A DNA stretch of 64,000 nucleotides from Aldehydirespirator sp965204415 (lineage in GTDB: Bacteria > Actinomycetota > Acidimicrobiia > Acidimicrobiales > Aldehydirespiratoraceae), in assembly GCA_965204415.1 (NCBI GenBank), contig CBDBEL010000001.1, positions 248,001 through 312,000 of the forward strand. Reading direction: 5' to 3'. The translations under genes and the position numbers were made by a program. The notes beneath the pieces are model-generated. The model had not been told where the DNA came from, made no database searches, and worked only from the letters and a program-made list of their open reading frames with translations. Positions 52,452 through 61,383 of the stretch are shown here, one piece after another (position 1 is the first letter of the stretch; every line of letters begins with the position of its first letter).

Positions 52452-52568
52452 GCGAGTCCTCGTCTTCCTCGGCGTGCTCGGTGATCATCGTTCCTATTCC
52501 AGAGACCGCTGCGGCGACAGCGAGTCCTCGTCTTGCTCGGCGTGCTCGGTGATCATCGTTCCTATCCC
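52452..52568. repeat. Duplicated argB 3' end (49-bp direct repeat)
   Basis: Positions 52452-52500 and 52520-52568 match at 47 of 49 bases, offset 68 bp. Each encodes GIGTMITEHAE(E/Q)DEDS on the minus strand. The outer copy, next to argD, keeps the apparent original ending DSP-stop overlapping argD; the inner copy is now the real argB tail with extra residues LSPQRSLE. Confidence 0.85.
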
Positions 52569-53441
52569 GGCGTCGGTGAACAGCTCGAGCAGCACCGCGT
52601 GGGGTATGCGGCCGTCGAGCATGTGGGCGGAGCCGGCCCCGGCCCGCACCGCGTCCACGCAGGCCTGAGCCTTGGGGATCATCCCGCCGTTCACGGCGCC
52701 GGAGACGATCATGGCCTCCACGTCGGTGACGGTGGCCCGGCTCACCAGCGACGACCCATCGGAAGGGTCCGCGAGCAGGCCAGGCACGTCGGTCAGGTAC
52801 ACGACCTTGGCCGCGCCGAGCGCGCCGGCCAGGGCCGCGGCCATCGTGTCGGCATTGATGTTGTAGGCCTGACCCGAGGTGTCGGCACCGATCGATGACA
52901 CGACGGGGACGATCTCTCTGGTGACGAGACGCTCGATGATCCGGGGATCGACCGAGGCGACATCGCCGACATAGCCCAGCTCGGGATCCCGGGGCTCTGC
53001 GGTGACGAGGCTGCCGTCCTCGCCGGAGAGCCCCAAGGCTGCTCCGCCGTTGGCGTTGATGGCGCTGACGATGTCCCGGCCGACCTTGCCGACCAGCACC
53101 ATCCGGGCCACTTCGAGAGTCTCGGCGTCGGTCACCCGCAGGCCGTCGCGGAACTCGCTCTGCTTGCCCAGGCGGGCCAGGTGCTCGCCGATCTGGGGGC
53201 CGCCTCCGTGGACCACCACCGGATGCAGCCCGACGGAGCGCACCAGCACGATGTCGCGGGCGAAGGACGCCGCCAGGGCGGCGTCGGTCATGGCGTGGCC
53301 GCCGTACTTGACCACCACCACCGCCCCCCGGAAGCGCCGGATGTAGGGCAGCGCCTCCACCAGCGCCCGGGCCCGCCGATCGGGCTCGAAACCGTGGGGC
53401 TCGGTGCTCGGGTCGGCTGCCTGGGTCGTATTCGCGCTCAT
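52494..53441 (-). CDS. argB: Acetylglutamate kinase
   Basis: This 315-residue amino-acid kinase phosphorylates N-acetylglutamate. It shows VVVKYGGHAM, VVVHGGGPQIGEHL, NINADTMAAALAGAL and GGMIPKAQACVDAV, the substrate and nucleotide sites. The start is ATG 53441 after an ACAGGAC site. The C-terminus has been changed by a tandem duplication. A DEDS-rich acidic tail is unlikely to affect the fold. Arginine feedback cannot be judged from sequence alone. Confidence 0.96.
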   Translation of the reverse strand: MSANTTQAADPSTEPHGFEPDRRARALVEALPYIRRFRGAVVVVKYGGHAMTDAALAASFARDIVLVRSVGLHPVVVHGGGPQIGEHLARLGKQSEFRDGLRVTDAETLEVARMVLVGKVGRDIVSAINANGGAALGLSGEDGSLVTAEPRDPELGYVGDVASVDPRIIERLVTREIVPVVSSIGADTSGQAYNINADTMAAALAGALGAAKVVYLTDVPGLLADPSDGSSLVSRATVTDVEAMIVSGAVNGGMIPKAQACVDAVRAGAGSAHMLDGRIPHAVLLELFTDAGIGTMITEHAEQDEDSLSPQRSLE

Positions 53442-53548
53442 GTCCTGTACCCCTGAACGAGGGTCGACCAGTTCGACACGCAAGAGTCGTGCCATACCGC
53501 ATCGCCGGATTGAGGCCGTTGAGGCGCCGGGATCATGTCCTGTACCCC
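53438..53548. repeat. 16-bp repeat of the argJ stop/argB start junction
   Basis: TCATGTCCTGTACCCC occurs at 53438-53453 (argB start) and 53533-53548 (argJ stop), 95 bp apart. On the minus strand the sequence is both the argJ ending GYRT-stop and the argB ATGA, so the two genes probably once overlapped and a duplication separated them. Confidence 0.7.
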
Positions 53549-54762
53549 GCGTTGATGTCGATATAGCCGTGAGTCAGGTCGCAGGTCCACACGGTGGCCT
53601 CGCCGTCGCCCACACCCACATCGACCCGAAGCTCGATGTTGTCGCCCAGCAGGTGCTCGGTGGCCCGCTCCTCGCTGTAGCCGGGTCTGGGCATCCCGGC
53701 ATCGGCGCACTGCTCGTCGCCGATCCAAATCGCGAGCCGGTCCCGGTCGGCCCGCTGGCCGGCCTTGCCCACCGCGGCCACGATCCGGCCCCAGTTGGCG
53801 TCGGAGGCGGCCAGCGCGGTCTTCACCAGCGGGGAGTCGGCCACGGCCCCGGCGATGACCCGCGCCGCGGCATCGTCGGCCGCGCCGGTGACGGTGACCG
53901 CGACGAACTTGGTGGCACCCTCGCCGTCGCGCACGACCTGGTGGGCCAGGTCGAGCGTCACCGCATCGAGGGCGGCCCGGAAGTCTGCCATGTGCAGCGC
54001 GGCAGACTGTCCTGACGTGCTGGTCGCGGCGAGCAGCACGGTGTCGCTGGTGGAGGTGTCGGAGTCGACGGTGATGCGGTTGAAGCTCCTCTCCACCGAC
54101 GCGGCCAGGCACTGCTGGGCGTCCGGCGGGTCCACGGCCAGGTCGGTGAACACGAACGCCAGCATGGTGGCCATGTCGGGGGCGATCATGCCGCTTCCCT
54201 TGGCGATGCCGGCCACATGAGCGCCGGTGCCGGCCACCGGCGCCGACGCGCCCTTGGGGAACGTGTCGGTGGTGCCGATGGCGTTGGCGGCGGCCTCCCA
54301 GGCCCTCGAATCTGAAGCGATGAGTCCGGCCGTGAGTGCGGGCAGCGCGGCGTCGACGCGCTCGACCGGCAGGTCCTCGCCGATGACGCCGGTGGAGGCG
54401 ACCAGCACCTCGTGGGCGGCCGCGCCGAGCGCGCCGGCAACCGACTCGGCGGTGTGTTGGGCGGCCGCGTACCCGGACTGGCCGGTGAAGGCGTTGGCGT
54501 TTCCGGAGTTGACGATCACAGCCCGGCCCCGGCCTCCGCTCGACGCCAGCGCGTGCCGGCACCAGTCCACCGGCGCGGCGGTGCACAGCGACCGGGTGAA
54601 GACACCGGCCACCGTGCTGCCCGGCGGCAACTCGGCCAGCATCAGGTCGTCGCGGCTTTGGTAGCGGATCCCGGCTGCGGCCGTGGCCAGGCGCAGGCCC
54701 TTGACAGCCGGCATGTCCGGGAACGCCGCCGGCGCGAGCGGGGAGATCGTGGTCTCAGCCAT
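53533..54762 (-). CDS. argJ: Bifunctional glutamate N-acetyltransferase/amino-acid acetyltransferase
   Basis: This 409-residue ArgJ transfers acetyl from acetylornithine to glutamate and can also use acetyl-CoA. The self-cleavage site is IAPDMATMLAFVF (cleaved before Thr), within KGSGMIAPDMATML; VNSGNANAFTG and the C-terminal DLTHGYIDINAGYRT are typical. ATG 54762 is preferred to a GTG one codon earlier. The gene follows argC after a 122-bp gap. Confidence 0.95.
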   Translation of the reverse strand: MAETTISPLAPAAFPDMPAVKGLRLATAAAGIRYQSRDDLMLAELPPGSTVAGVFTRSLCTAAPVDWCRHALASSGGRGRAVIVNSGNANAFTGQSGYAAAQHTAESVAGALGAAAHEVLVASTGVIGEDLPVERVDAALPALTAGLIASDSRAWEAAANAIGTTDTFPKGASAPVAGTGAHVAGIAKGSGMIAPDMATMLAFVFTDLAVDPPDAQQCLAASVERSFNRITVDSDTSTSDTVLLAATSTSGQSAALHMADFRAALDAVTLDLAHQVVRDGEGATKFVAVTVTGAADDAAARVIAGAVADSPLVKTALAASDANWGRIVAAVGKAGQRADRDRLAIWIGDEQCADAGMPRPGYSEERATEHLLGDNIELRVDVGVGDGEATVWTCDLTHGYIDINAGYRT

Positions 54763-54884
54763 CACAGCCGCCTAGAACTGGCACCAGCGGGAACTGGCAG
54801 CGAAATGCACGACATCCGAGCAAACCGCTGCGAATTCGGCTGAAGGTGCCGCCGCGGGGTGGCTGGAGGTCCCATGTCGGCCGC

Positions 54885-55919
54885 CTAGGGGTAGACCCCG
54901 GCCGGGGCCAGCCCGGCGGTCTCGTCGATGCCCAGCGCCAGGTTGGCGCACTGCACGGCCTGGCCGGAGGCGCCCTTGACCAGGTTGTCGAGCGCGGCGA
55001 TGGCCACGACCCACCCGGTGCGGGTGTCGGCCCTCGCGGTGATGTGGACGCTGTTGGACCCCAGCGTCGCCTTGGTGGACGGCGACCGCTCGCTCACCAC
55101 CACGAACGGCTCGTCGCAGTAGGCGTCGCCTAGCACGCCGAGGACGTCCTCGGTGCTGGTGTCAGCGACGGGCCTGGCGTAGCAGGTGGCCAGGATGCCC
55201 CGGTTCATGGGGGCCAGGTGAGGCGTGAACAGAACCTGGACGCCGGTGCCGGCATGGAGCGACAGCGCCATCTCGATCTCGGGCGTGTGCCGGTGGTTCA
55301 GCAGGCCGTAGGCGGTGAAGTCCTCGTCCACCGCGCAGAAGGTCGTGTTCGGTTTGGGCGGACGGCCCGCGCCGGACACCCCGCTGGCGGCATCGACGAT
55401 GATGCCGGTGGACTCGACCGCACCGGCAGCCACGAGCGGAGCGAGCGCCAGCGACGCGGTGGTCACGTAGCAGCCGGGGGCGGCCACGAGTTCGGCGCCC
55501 CGGATGTGACTGCGGAACAGCTCGGGGAGGCCGAACACGAACTCGTCGAGCAGTTCGGGCACGGTGTGCTCGGCGCCGTACCAGGCCGGGTAGAGGCCGG
55601 GGTCGTTGAGCCTGAAGTCCGCGGCCAGGTCGACGACGTGCTTGACCTCGCCCCGCAGTTCCGGGACCACGGCCTGGGAAGCCCCGTGGGGCAGCCCGCA
55701 GAACGCAAGGTCGCATCCGGAGGCGATGCCGGGCTCGTAGGGGACGAACTCGGCGCCCCCGTAGGCCGCGGCCAGGCTCGGGTAGAGGTCGGCCACGGCC
55801 CGGCCGGCCATCGACTCTCCGGTGGCTACGGCCACTTCCAGGTCGGGGTGGGACGCGCAGATGCGCAGCAGTTCCGCGCCGGTGAACCCCGACGCGCCGA
55901 TGACCGCCACCTTGTGCAT
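54885..55919 (-). CDS. argC: N-acetyl-gamma-glutamyl-phosphate reductase
   Basis: This 344-residue NADPH-dependent reductase is the first gene of the arginine operon. VAVIGASGFTGAELLRI is the Rossmann loop; the catalytic Cys is in AAPGCYVTTASL, and HRHTPEIEM carries the catalytic His. The start ATG 55919 lies next to an AT-rich regulatory gap shared with the divergent HicA-like gene. Arginine control through ArgR is expected. Confidence 0.96.
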   Translation of the reverse strand: MHKVAVIGASGFTGAELLRICASHPDLEVAVATGESMAGRAVADLYPSLAAAYGGAEFVPYEPGIASGCDLAFCGLPHGASQAVVPELRGEVKHVVDLAADFRLNDPGLYPAWYGAEHTVPELLDEFVFGLPELFRSHIRGAELVAAPGCYVTTASLALAPLVAAGAVESTGIIVDAASGVSGAGRPPKPNTTFCAVDEDFTAYGLLNHRHTPEIEMALSLHAGTGVQVLFTPHLAPMNRGILATCYARPVADTSTEDVLGVLGDAYCDEPFVVVSERSPSTKATLGSNSVHITARADTRTGWVVAIAALDNLVKGASGQAVQCANLALGIDETAGLAPAGVYP

Positions 55920-56028
55920 CCCGCGATGCTACCGGTCGGCTCTCGTCTTTGCAACTATTCTCATAATTTAGGAACTATTTGCAGTGAATATATATCGGAA
56001 TATCCTCTAAAGACCTTAGAATCATCGT
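55920..56028. promoter_or_regulatory. Divergent AT-rich promoter region with candidate ARG box
   Basis: The region is far richer in A/T than its surroundings. TGAATATATATC (about 55985-55996) resembles an ArgR half-site pair, and GCAACTATT/GGAACTATT form a direct repeat 20 bp apart. On the minus strand TTCACT and TATGAG, 17 bp apart, could be the argC promoter overlapping the ArgR site. Assignments are by eye only. Confidence 0.45.
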
Positions 56029-56283
56029 GTGACCCAATCTCGCGGCATTCCGCCCAGGCACCCCAAGAAACAGATCGCTGACATAGTGTCCGCGGCTCTG
56101 GCTGCTGGCTGGCGATTCCGCAAGGGCAGACCGCGAGGCCACATGTGGGGAATCCTGCTATGCCCGCAGGCCGATCGGGAAGGTTGCCGCATCCGGGTCT
56201 ATTCGACACCGCGCAACGCGGACGATCATGCTGCCGCTATCCGTGCCGACCTTGCCCGTTGCCCCCACGAGGTACCCTCATGA
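56029..56283 (+). CDS. Small HicA-like protein, probable toxin of a pair
   Basis: This 84-residue basic protein has GRPRGHMWGILLCPQADREG then RVYSTPRNADDHAAAI and ends CPHE. The Gly-His-x-Trp-Gly strand and small basic fold recall HicA-type double-stranded-RNA-binding toxins, as does its position before a small acidic partner. The start is GTG 56029. It interrupts the usual pheT-argC junction on the opposite strand, indicating insertion of a mobile pair. Identification is by pattern memory only. Confidence 0.65.
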   Translation: MTQSRGIPPRHPKKQIADIVSAALAAGWRFRKGRPRGHMWGILLCPQADREGCRIRVYSTPRNADDHAAAIRADLARCPHEVPS

Positions 56284-56302
56284 ACGGAGCCAGGAGTCGA
56301 TC

Positions 56303-56563
56303 ATGACCAAGTACAGATTCACTCTCGAGGCCGTGGGCCCCGAATGCTCCGACGACGACTTCTCCGAGTGGGTCGCCTCGCACGCAGGAGCCAGCGGCCA
56401 CGCCACCAGGAACGGGCACCACTACATCCACTTCGTGAAACGGGCAGCCTCCTTGGATCTGGCCGTGAAGGACGCGGTCGACGTGTTGGCAGGCTGGAAC
56501 GGACTTCAGATCGTCGGCTTCATCTCGCCCTGCTCGAACAGCGGCGTACTGGCAAGGGCCTAG
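56303..56563 (+). CDS. Small protein, probable antitoxin partner of the HicA-like protein
   Basis: This 86-residue acidic protein begins MTKYRFTLEAVGPECSDDDFSEWV and may form an alpha/beta fold. CCAGGAG ahead of ATG 56303 is a good ribosome site. It lies 19 bp after the HicA-like gene on the same strand. No DNA-binding domain is obvious. The role as antitoxin is inferred from size, charge and pairing. Confidence 0.6.
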   Translation: MTKYRFTLEAVGPECSDDDFSEWVASHAGASGHATRNGHHYIHFVKRAASLDLAVKDAVDVLAGWNGLQIVGFISPCSNSGVLARA

Positions 56564-56639
56564 CCCGCCGCCTCGGCAACAACATCACGGCGAGGCTTCC
56601 GGCTCTCGTCCCTCTAGCTGTTCCAATGCGGGGCGACGG

Positions 56640-59075
56640 TCAGGAGCGGAGCGCGGCGCCGGTGCGGCGGGATGTCTCGTCGATGCAGCGTTGACGGGCC
56701 TCGGCCACCTCGGCGTCGGTGAGCGTGTGGTCCGCGGCCTGGAACCGCAGCCGGTAGGCCAGGCTGCGAGAACCGTCGGCCACGCCCGGTCCCCGGTACA
56801 CGTCGAACAGCTCGACCGAGGCCAGCAGCGCGCCTGCGGAGGCCCGCAGCGCCCGCTCGACCTGGGCCGCAGCCACCCCGTCGGGGACCACGAAGGCGAG
56901 GTCGACGTCGCTGGGCGGGTACTTGCTCACCGGCCGGTAGCGGCGCCGGGCCCTGGGCCCGTCGAGCACCTCCTGCAGATCTAGCTGGAGCCACGCCACC
57001 CGGCCCGACACCCCGCTGGCTTCGAGCACCTCTGGATCGATCTCCCCCACCGCGCCCCTGGACCGCCCGGCCACCACCGCTTCGGCGGCCCGGGTGGGAT
57101 GCATTCCTGGAAGCTCGGCGGCACGCAACTCGACCGCGGGCAGAGCCAGGGCCTCCGTGAGCAGGTCGAGGACCGCCACCGCGGCCGGGGCCTCCTCACC
57201 CGACAGGGCGACGGCCAGGAACTCCCTCTCGTCGGGGAGCAGCTGGCCCTCCGGCGCGGGCAGGTAGACGTGGCCGATCTCGAACAGCCGCACATCGCCG
57301 TTGAAGTGGCGCTGGTTGTAGGCCACCGCCCGCAGCTGGCCGGGCAGCAGCGAGGTCCGCAGCACCGACTCGCTGTCGTCGACCGGGTTCGACAGCGTGA
57401 TGCCGTCCTCGGGCAGGCCCACCGCGGCCATCGCCCCGGGCGCAACGAAAGGCATCGGCTGGGTCTCGTAGCAGCCCGCACCGACCAGCACGTCGCGCAC
57501 CAGCCGCCGGTCCTTCTGGTAGGCCGACAACCCGCCGGCCTCGTTGCCGGTGGGCACGGTGCGCTCGATGTTCTCGTACCCGTGGAGCCGGGCCACCTCC
57601 TCGGCGATGTCGGTCTCGGTCTCGGTGTCCCAGCGCCAACTCGGGATGGTCACGTCCAGGTTGTGGAGGTCGACGTTCGGATTGAAGCCAGCGTCGCTCG
57701 CCCGCTGGCTCACGGGGATTTCTGCTATGCGGCTGACCGCCGCTTCGAAGCCGATTGACCGCAGGTGGTGGGCCATCTGCTCCGCGCTCAGGCCGGTGCC
57801 GAGCAAGCTGTTGACCCTGGCGGCTCGCACTCGCAGCGGGCGGCGATCGGGCAGGTCGCCGCGCTCGTCGATCAGGCCGGGGGCCACCTCGGCGCCTTGC
57901 GCGGCGGCCAGTTGAACGAAGCGGTTCATGCAGCGTTCGACGTTGTAGCCCCAGTCGGCGCCCCGCCTGAAGCGGGTGGCGGCCTCGCTGGCCAGGTTCA
58001 GCCGCTTGGCCGTGCGCGAGATCGACGGCGGGTCCCACCACGCCATCTCCACCAGCACGTCGGTGGTGCCGGCGTCGATCTCGGTGGAAGCCCCGCCCAT
58101 GACGCCGGCGATGCCGATGGCCTCGTCGTCGCCGTCGGCGATAACCCCGTCGCCGGCGGCCAGCACGCGGTGCACGCCGTCGAGGGTGGTGATGGTCTCG
58201 CCCTCGCGGGCCCGGCGCACGCGGATGCGGGCTCCGCTCACCCGGCCCAGGTCGAAAGTGTGGCTGGGCTGGCCCAGCTCGAGCATCACGTAGTTGGAGA
58301 TGTCCACGATGGCGTTGATGGGGCGCTGGCCCAGCGCGGTCAGCCGGTTGGCCATCCACGGTGGCGACGAGCCCGCCGGAACGTTGCGCAGCACCCGACC
58401 GACGAAGCGGCCGCACAGGGTGGGGTCGACGATCTCCACCGCAACCGACTCCGCGAGGTCCGGGCCCGAGGCGGGCGTCGACCAGTCGGGCGGCTCGAAA
58501 GCCACCCCCAGGCCGGCGGCCAGGTCGCGGGCCACGCCCATCACCGACAGGGCGTCGGGCCGGTTGGCACCGACGTCGAGGTCCCAGAGCACGTCGGGCT
58601 CCACCCCGAGAGCATCCGCCAGAGGCGTGCCCGGCCCGGCGCCGGCGGCTACCCGGTCGTTGAGGATCATGATGCCCTCGGCGTCGTCGCCCATGTCGAG
58701 CTCGATCTCCGAGCAGCACATGCCTTCGGAGGCCTGGCCCCGCAGCTTGCGGCGGGCTATCTCCAGCCCGCTCGGCATCACCGTGCCCACCCGGGCCAGC
58801 GGCACCAGGTCGCCCACGGCCATGTTGAACGCCCCGCAGCAGACCTGCAACGCCTTGCCCGAGCCGTCGTCCACCTCGACTAGCTGGATCCGGTCGGCGT
58901 CGGGGTGGGGCCGCAGTTCGAGTACCCGGCCGAGCACCACGCCGTCGGGCACCGAGCCGGTGACGGTCGTCTCCTCCACGGTCATGCCGAGCGCGCTGAG
59001 CATGTCGCCGAGCGCGGTCGGGTCGCCCTCGATGCCGGGGGCGAACTCCCTGAGCCACGACAGCAGCACCTTCAT
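56640..59075 (-). CDS. pheT: Phenylalanyl-tRNA synthetase beta subunit
   Basis: This 811-residue beta subunit of the (alpha-beta)2 enzyme starts MKVLLSWLREFAPGIEGDP and holds the tRNA-binding OB domain (VVLGRVLELRPHPDADRIQLVEVDDG), the B3/B4 editing domain with VEIVDPTLCGRFVGRVLRN, the B5 domain and the C-terminal anticodon-binding domain (VSKYPPSDVDLAFVV). Length is normal. It is separated from pheS by a 205-bp tandem repeat array rather than the usual short gap. Confidence 0.96.
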   Translation of the reverse strand: MKVLLSWLREFAPGIEGDPTALGDMLSALGMTVEETTVTGSVPDGVVLGRVLELRPHPDADRIQLVEVDDGSGKALQVCCGAFNMAVGDLVPLARVGTVMPSGLEIARRKLRGQASEGMCCSEIELDMGDDAEGIMILNDRVAAGAGPGTPLADALGVEPDVLWDLDVGANRPDALSVMGVARDLAAGLGVAFEPPDWSTPASGPDLAESVAVEIVDPTLCGRFVGRVLRNVPAGSSPPWMANRLTALGQRPINAIVDISNYVMLELGQPSHTFDLGRVSGARIRVRRAREGETITTLDGVHRVLAAGDGVIADGDDEAIGIAGVMGGASTEIDAGTTDVLVEMAWWDPPSISRTAKRLNLASEAATRFRRGADWGYNVERCMNRFVQLAAAQGAEVAPGLIDERGDLPDRRPLRVRAARVNSLLGTGLSAEQMAHHLRSIGFEAAVSRIAEIPVSQRASDAGFNPNVDLHNLDVTIPSWRWDTETETDIAEEVARLHGYENIERTVPTGNEAGGLSAYQKDRRLVRDVLVGAGCYETQPMPFVAPGAMAAVGLPEDGITLSNPVDDSESVLRTSLLPGQLRAVAYNQRHFNGDVRLFEIGHVYLPAPEGQLLPDEREFLAVALSGEEAPAAVAVLDLLTEALALPAVELRAAELPGMHPTRAAEAVVAGRSRGAVGEIDPEVLEASGVSGRVAWLQLDLQEVLDGPRARRRYRPVSKYPPSDVDLAFVVPDGVAAAQVERALRASAGALLASVELFDVYRGPGVADGSRSLAYRLRFQAADHTLTDAEVAEARQRCIDETSRRTGAALRS

Positions 59076-59086
59076 GGTGGATCCTG

Positions 59087-59306
59087 CCCCATCAGAACTG
59101 GCCCAGGCGCGCCGCCATCCCGCTCACGCCAACTCCCATGGCAAACCGGCCCATGCCCTCGCGGTCTCGTCAGCGCTCCGATTCCCATCAGAATTGGCCC
59201 AGGCGCGCTGGCCTCGCCAGCGTCCGCGGTCCCGGCGAACTGGCCCAGGCGCGCCGCGGCTGCCAACACGTTCGTCCCCATCAGAACTGGCCCAGGAAGC
59301 GAGTGT
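59087..59306. repeat. Tandem minisatellite (about 47 bp unit, five copies) built on the pheS 3' end
   Basis: The core CAGAACTGGCCCAGG, which is the last codons of pheS plus its stop on the other strand, recurs with cores starting at about 59095, 59143, 59191, 59237 and 59284 (steps of 48, 48, 46 and 47). The copy at 59143 is diverged (AAACCGGCCC). CATCAG and GCGCGC around the core are shared by most copies, while the rest of each unit has drifted. Confidence 0.8.
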
Positions 59307-60309
59307 CGTTGTTGACGAACTCGCGGATGTCGTCGATGTCGTGACGCATGACCGCCAGGCGGTCGATACCGAAGCCGAAGGCGAAGCCCTGCCACTCCTC
59401 CGGGTCGATCCCGCAGTTGCTCAGCACGTTGGGGTGGACCATCCCGCAGCCGCCGAGTTCCAGCCACGATCCGTCGGGCCGGGAGATGTCGAACTCGGCC
59501 GACGGCTCGGTGAACGGGAAGTACGACGGGCGCAGCCGGCTCTTGACCTCCCTGCCGAAGAAGGCCCTGACGAACTCGTCGATCGTGCCCGCGAGGTCGC
59601 CCATGGTGATGTTGCGGTCCACGGCCAGACCCTCGATCTGGTTGAAGGCCGGAAGGTGGGTGGCGTCGGCGGTGTCGGCCCGGAAGGTCCGGCCCGGAGC
59701 CACGATGTACACGGGGGGCTTGCGCTTCTCCATCACCCGGATCTGGACCGGGGACGTGTGAGAGCGCAGCATCACCTCCTCGGACTCCCCGAGGTTGACG
59801 AAGATGGTGTCGAAGCTGCCCCGGGCCGGATGCCAGTCGGGGATGTTGAGGGCCTCGAAGTTGTACCAGGCGCTCTCCACCTCCGGACCCTCGGCGACGG
59901 TGTAGCCCATCCCGACGAACACGTCCTCGAGACGGTCGCGGGCCTGGGTCACGGGATGCAGGTGGCCGCGGCTCAGCGGGACGGTCTGGGGGAGGCGCTC
60001 GGTGAGATCGAGCCGCTCGGCCGCGTAGCGGTCGTCCCGGGCCGCGGCGGCCAGCCGGTCACGGGCCGCGGTCACGGCCACCTCCACGCGGGCGCGCGCA
60101 TCGTTCAGTGACCGTCCCGCCCGGGCCCGTTCGCTCGGGTCGAGCTCGCCGAGCCGGCGTTTGGCCTCGTTGAATAGCGATCGGCGGCCCAGCAACTCCC
60201 GCTCGATGCCGGCCACGGCGTCGAGGTCGGCGGCCGCGGCGAGGCGCTCCTCGGCCCCGGCGGCGGCCTGCTCGTAGCCCTCGATCACCCGAGCAAGGCT
60301 AGGGCGCAC
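59281..60309 (-). CDS. pheS: Phenylalanyl-tRNA synthetase alpha subunit
   Basis: This 342-residue catalytic subunit has an N-terminal coiled coil (about 1-90) and class II motifs: HPVTQARDRLEDVFVGMGY (motif 1 region), LRSHTSPVQIRVM and FRADTADATHLPAFNQIEGL (motif 2), and FGFGIDRLAVMRHDIDDIR (motif 3). The start is the GTG at 60309. Its last codons LGQF-stop are the seed of the tandem array downstream. It is transcribed with pheT and preceded by a dispersed repeat. Confidence 0.96.
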   Translation of the reverse strand: MRPSLARVIEGYEQAAAGAEERLAAAADLDAVAGIERELLGRRSLFNEAKRRLGELDPSERARAGRSLNDARARVEVAVTAARDRLAAAARDDRYAAERLDLTERLPQTVPLSRGHLHPVTQARDRLEDVFVGMGYTVAEGPEVESAWYNFEALNIPDWHPARGSFDTIFVNLGESEEVMLRSHTSPVQIRVMEKRKPPVYIVAPGRTFRADTADATHLPAFNQIEGLAVDRNITMGDLAGTIDEFVRAFFGREVKSRLRPSYFPFTEPSAEFDISRPDGSWLELGGCGMVHPNVLSNCGIDPEEWQGFAFGFGIDRLAVMRHDIDDIREFVNNDTRFLGQF

Positions 60310-60404
60310 GGGCCGCTACTCGGCGGAGTGATTGCCGGATCGAACCTCAAGCGGTTCACCACCCGCGAGCACCCCGAACAGGTGAGAGGCTGGCGCGCCG
60401 TAGT

Positions 60405-60517
60405 GGTGTCATTCCCGTTCCTGTTCGCCGCGCTCACGGGCCGCCCAAACCACAGCAACACTGCCCACGGCCTCGCGCCGTACGGGCCGCGTTGTCCCGC
60501 CTATCCGCTCGGCCTCT
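60405..60517. repeat. Dispersed intergenic repeat, copy 2
   Basis: This copy matches 14819-14929: GGTGTC at 60405, a 56-bp core at 60421-60476 with four differences, and CCGCTCGGCCTCT at 60505-60517. It lies in the 267-bp gap between trmH and pheS. The rest of that gap holds no credible gene. Confidence 0.75.
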
Positions 60518-60576
60518 ACGGGGCCGCCAACTACTCGACGTTCGGCACGCTGCCGGGGCGGGGCGACAACGCCTCT

Positions 60577-61383
60577 CTAGCGGCGACACTCGAAAGCGAG
60601 GAGGGTGGCGGCCATGGCGACGTTGAGGGACTCGACATCGCCGGACATAGGAATCCGGACCCTGTGGTCTGCCATGGTGTAGAGCCGCCGGTCGAGCCCG
60701 TGGGCCTCGGATCCGAGCATGAGCGCGATCGGGCCCCTCCCGCGGCCGAGCACGCCGGAGTGATGGGGCTCCCCGTCGCTCGAATCGGCGGCCACGATCC
60801 GCGCGCCCAAGGCTCGCAGGACCCCCATCGCAGCCTCCGCGTCGGCTTCCTGCACCACCGGCACGCGCAGTACCGAGCCCGCCGAGGCTCTCACCGCCTT
60901 GGGAGCCCACGGGTCGGCTCCGCCCACCACGACCACGCATCGGGTCTCGCACGCTTCGGCCGAGCGCACGATGGTGCCGACGTTGCCGGGGTCGGAGACG
61001 CCGACGAGCACGAGCACAAGGTCGTCGTCGGCCAGCGACTCCGGCAGGCAAGCCCGCGGCTTGTCGATCAGCGCCAGCATCGGCTGGGGACTCGTGGCTG
61101 GGGCGACCGAGTCGAACGCCCGGTCCGACAGCACCACCACTTCCGTGCGGGTGCCGACACGGGCCAGCACGTCACGGCCCGCCGCGTCATCGGCCGCAGA
61201 CTCGGGAACGGCCACGACCGAGGGCTCGATGCCGGCCGCCAGCGCCTCCGAGACGGTCCGCCGCCCCTCCAGCACGACCGTGGCGTCGCTAGGCGAACGC
61301 CGGCGGACGAGGCGCCGCAGTTCGGCAACCCGCCGATGGCGCGGTCCCAGCGCAGGCGGTGCGCTCAGCTCAGCGCCTCTCAA
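60577..61383 (-). CDS. TrmH/SpoU-family RNA 2'-O-methyltransferase
   Basis: This 268-residue SPOUT enzyme methylates a ribose in rRNA or tRNA using S-adenosylmethionine. Motifs are VSDPGNVGTIVRSAEA (motif 1), LMLGSEAHGLD (motif 2) and VRIPMSGDVESLNVAMA (motif 3), and an N-terminal substrate-binding domain includes EGRRTVSEALAAG. The start may be the TTG at 61383; no better codon is seen. Its position after rplT matches the tsnR-like gene in the mycobacterial infC operon. Confidence 0.92.
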   Translation of the reverse strand: MRGAELSAPPALGPRHRRVAELRRLVRRRSPSDATVVLEGRRTVSEALAAGIEPSVVAVPESAADDAAGRDVLARVGTRTEVVVLSDRAFDSVAPATSPQPMLALIDKPRACLPESLADDDLVLVLVGVSDPGNVGTIVRSAEACETRCVVVVGGADPWAPKAVRASAGSVLRVPVVQEADAEAAMGVLRALGARIVAADSSDGEPHHSGVLGRGRGPIALMLGSEAHGLDRRLYTMADHRVRIPMSGDVESLNVAMAATLLAFECRR

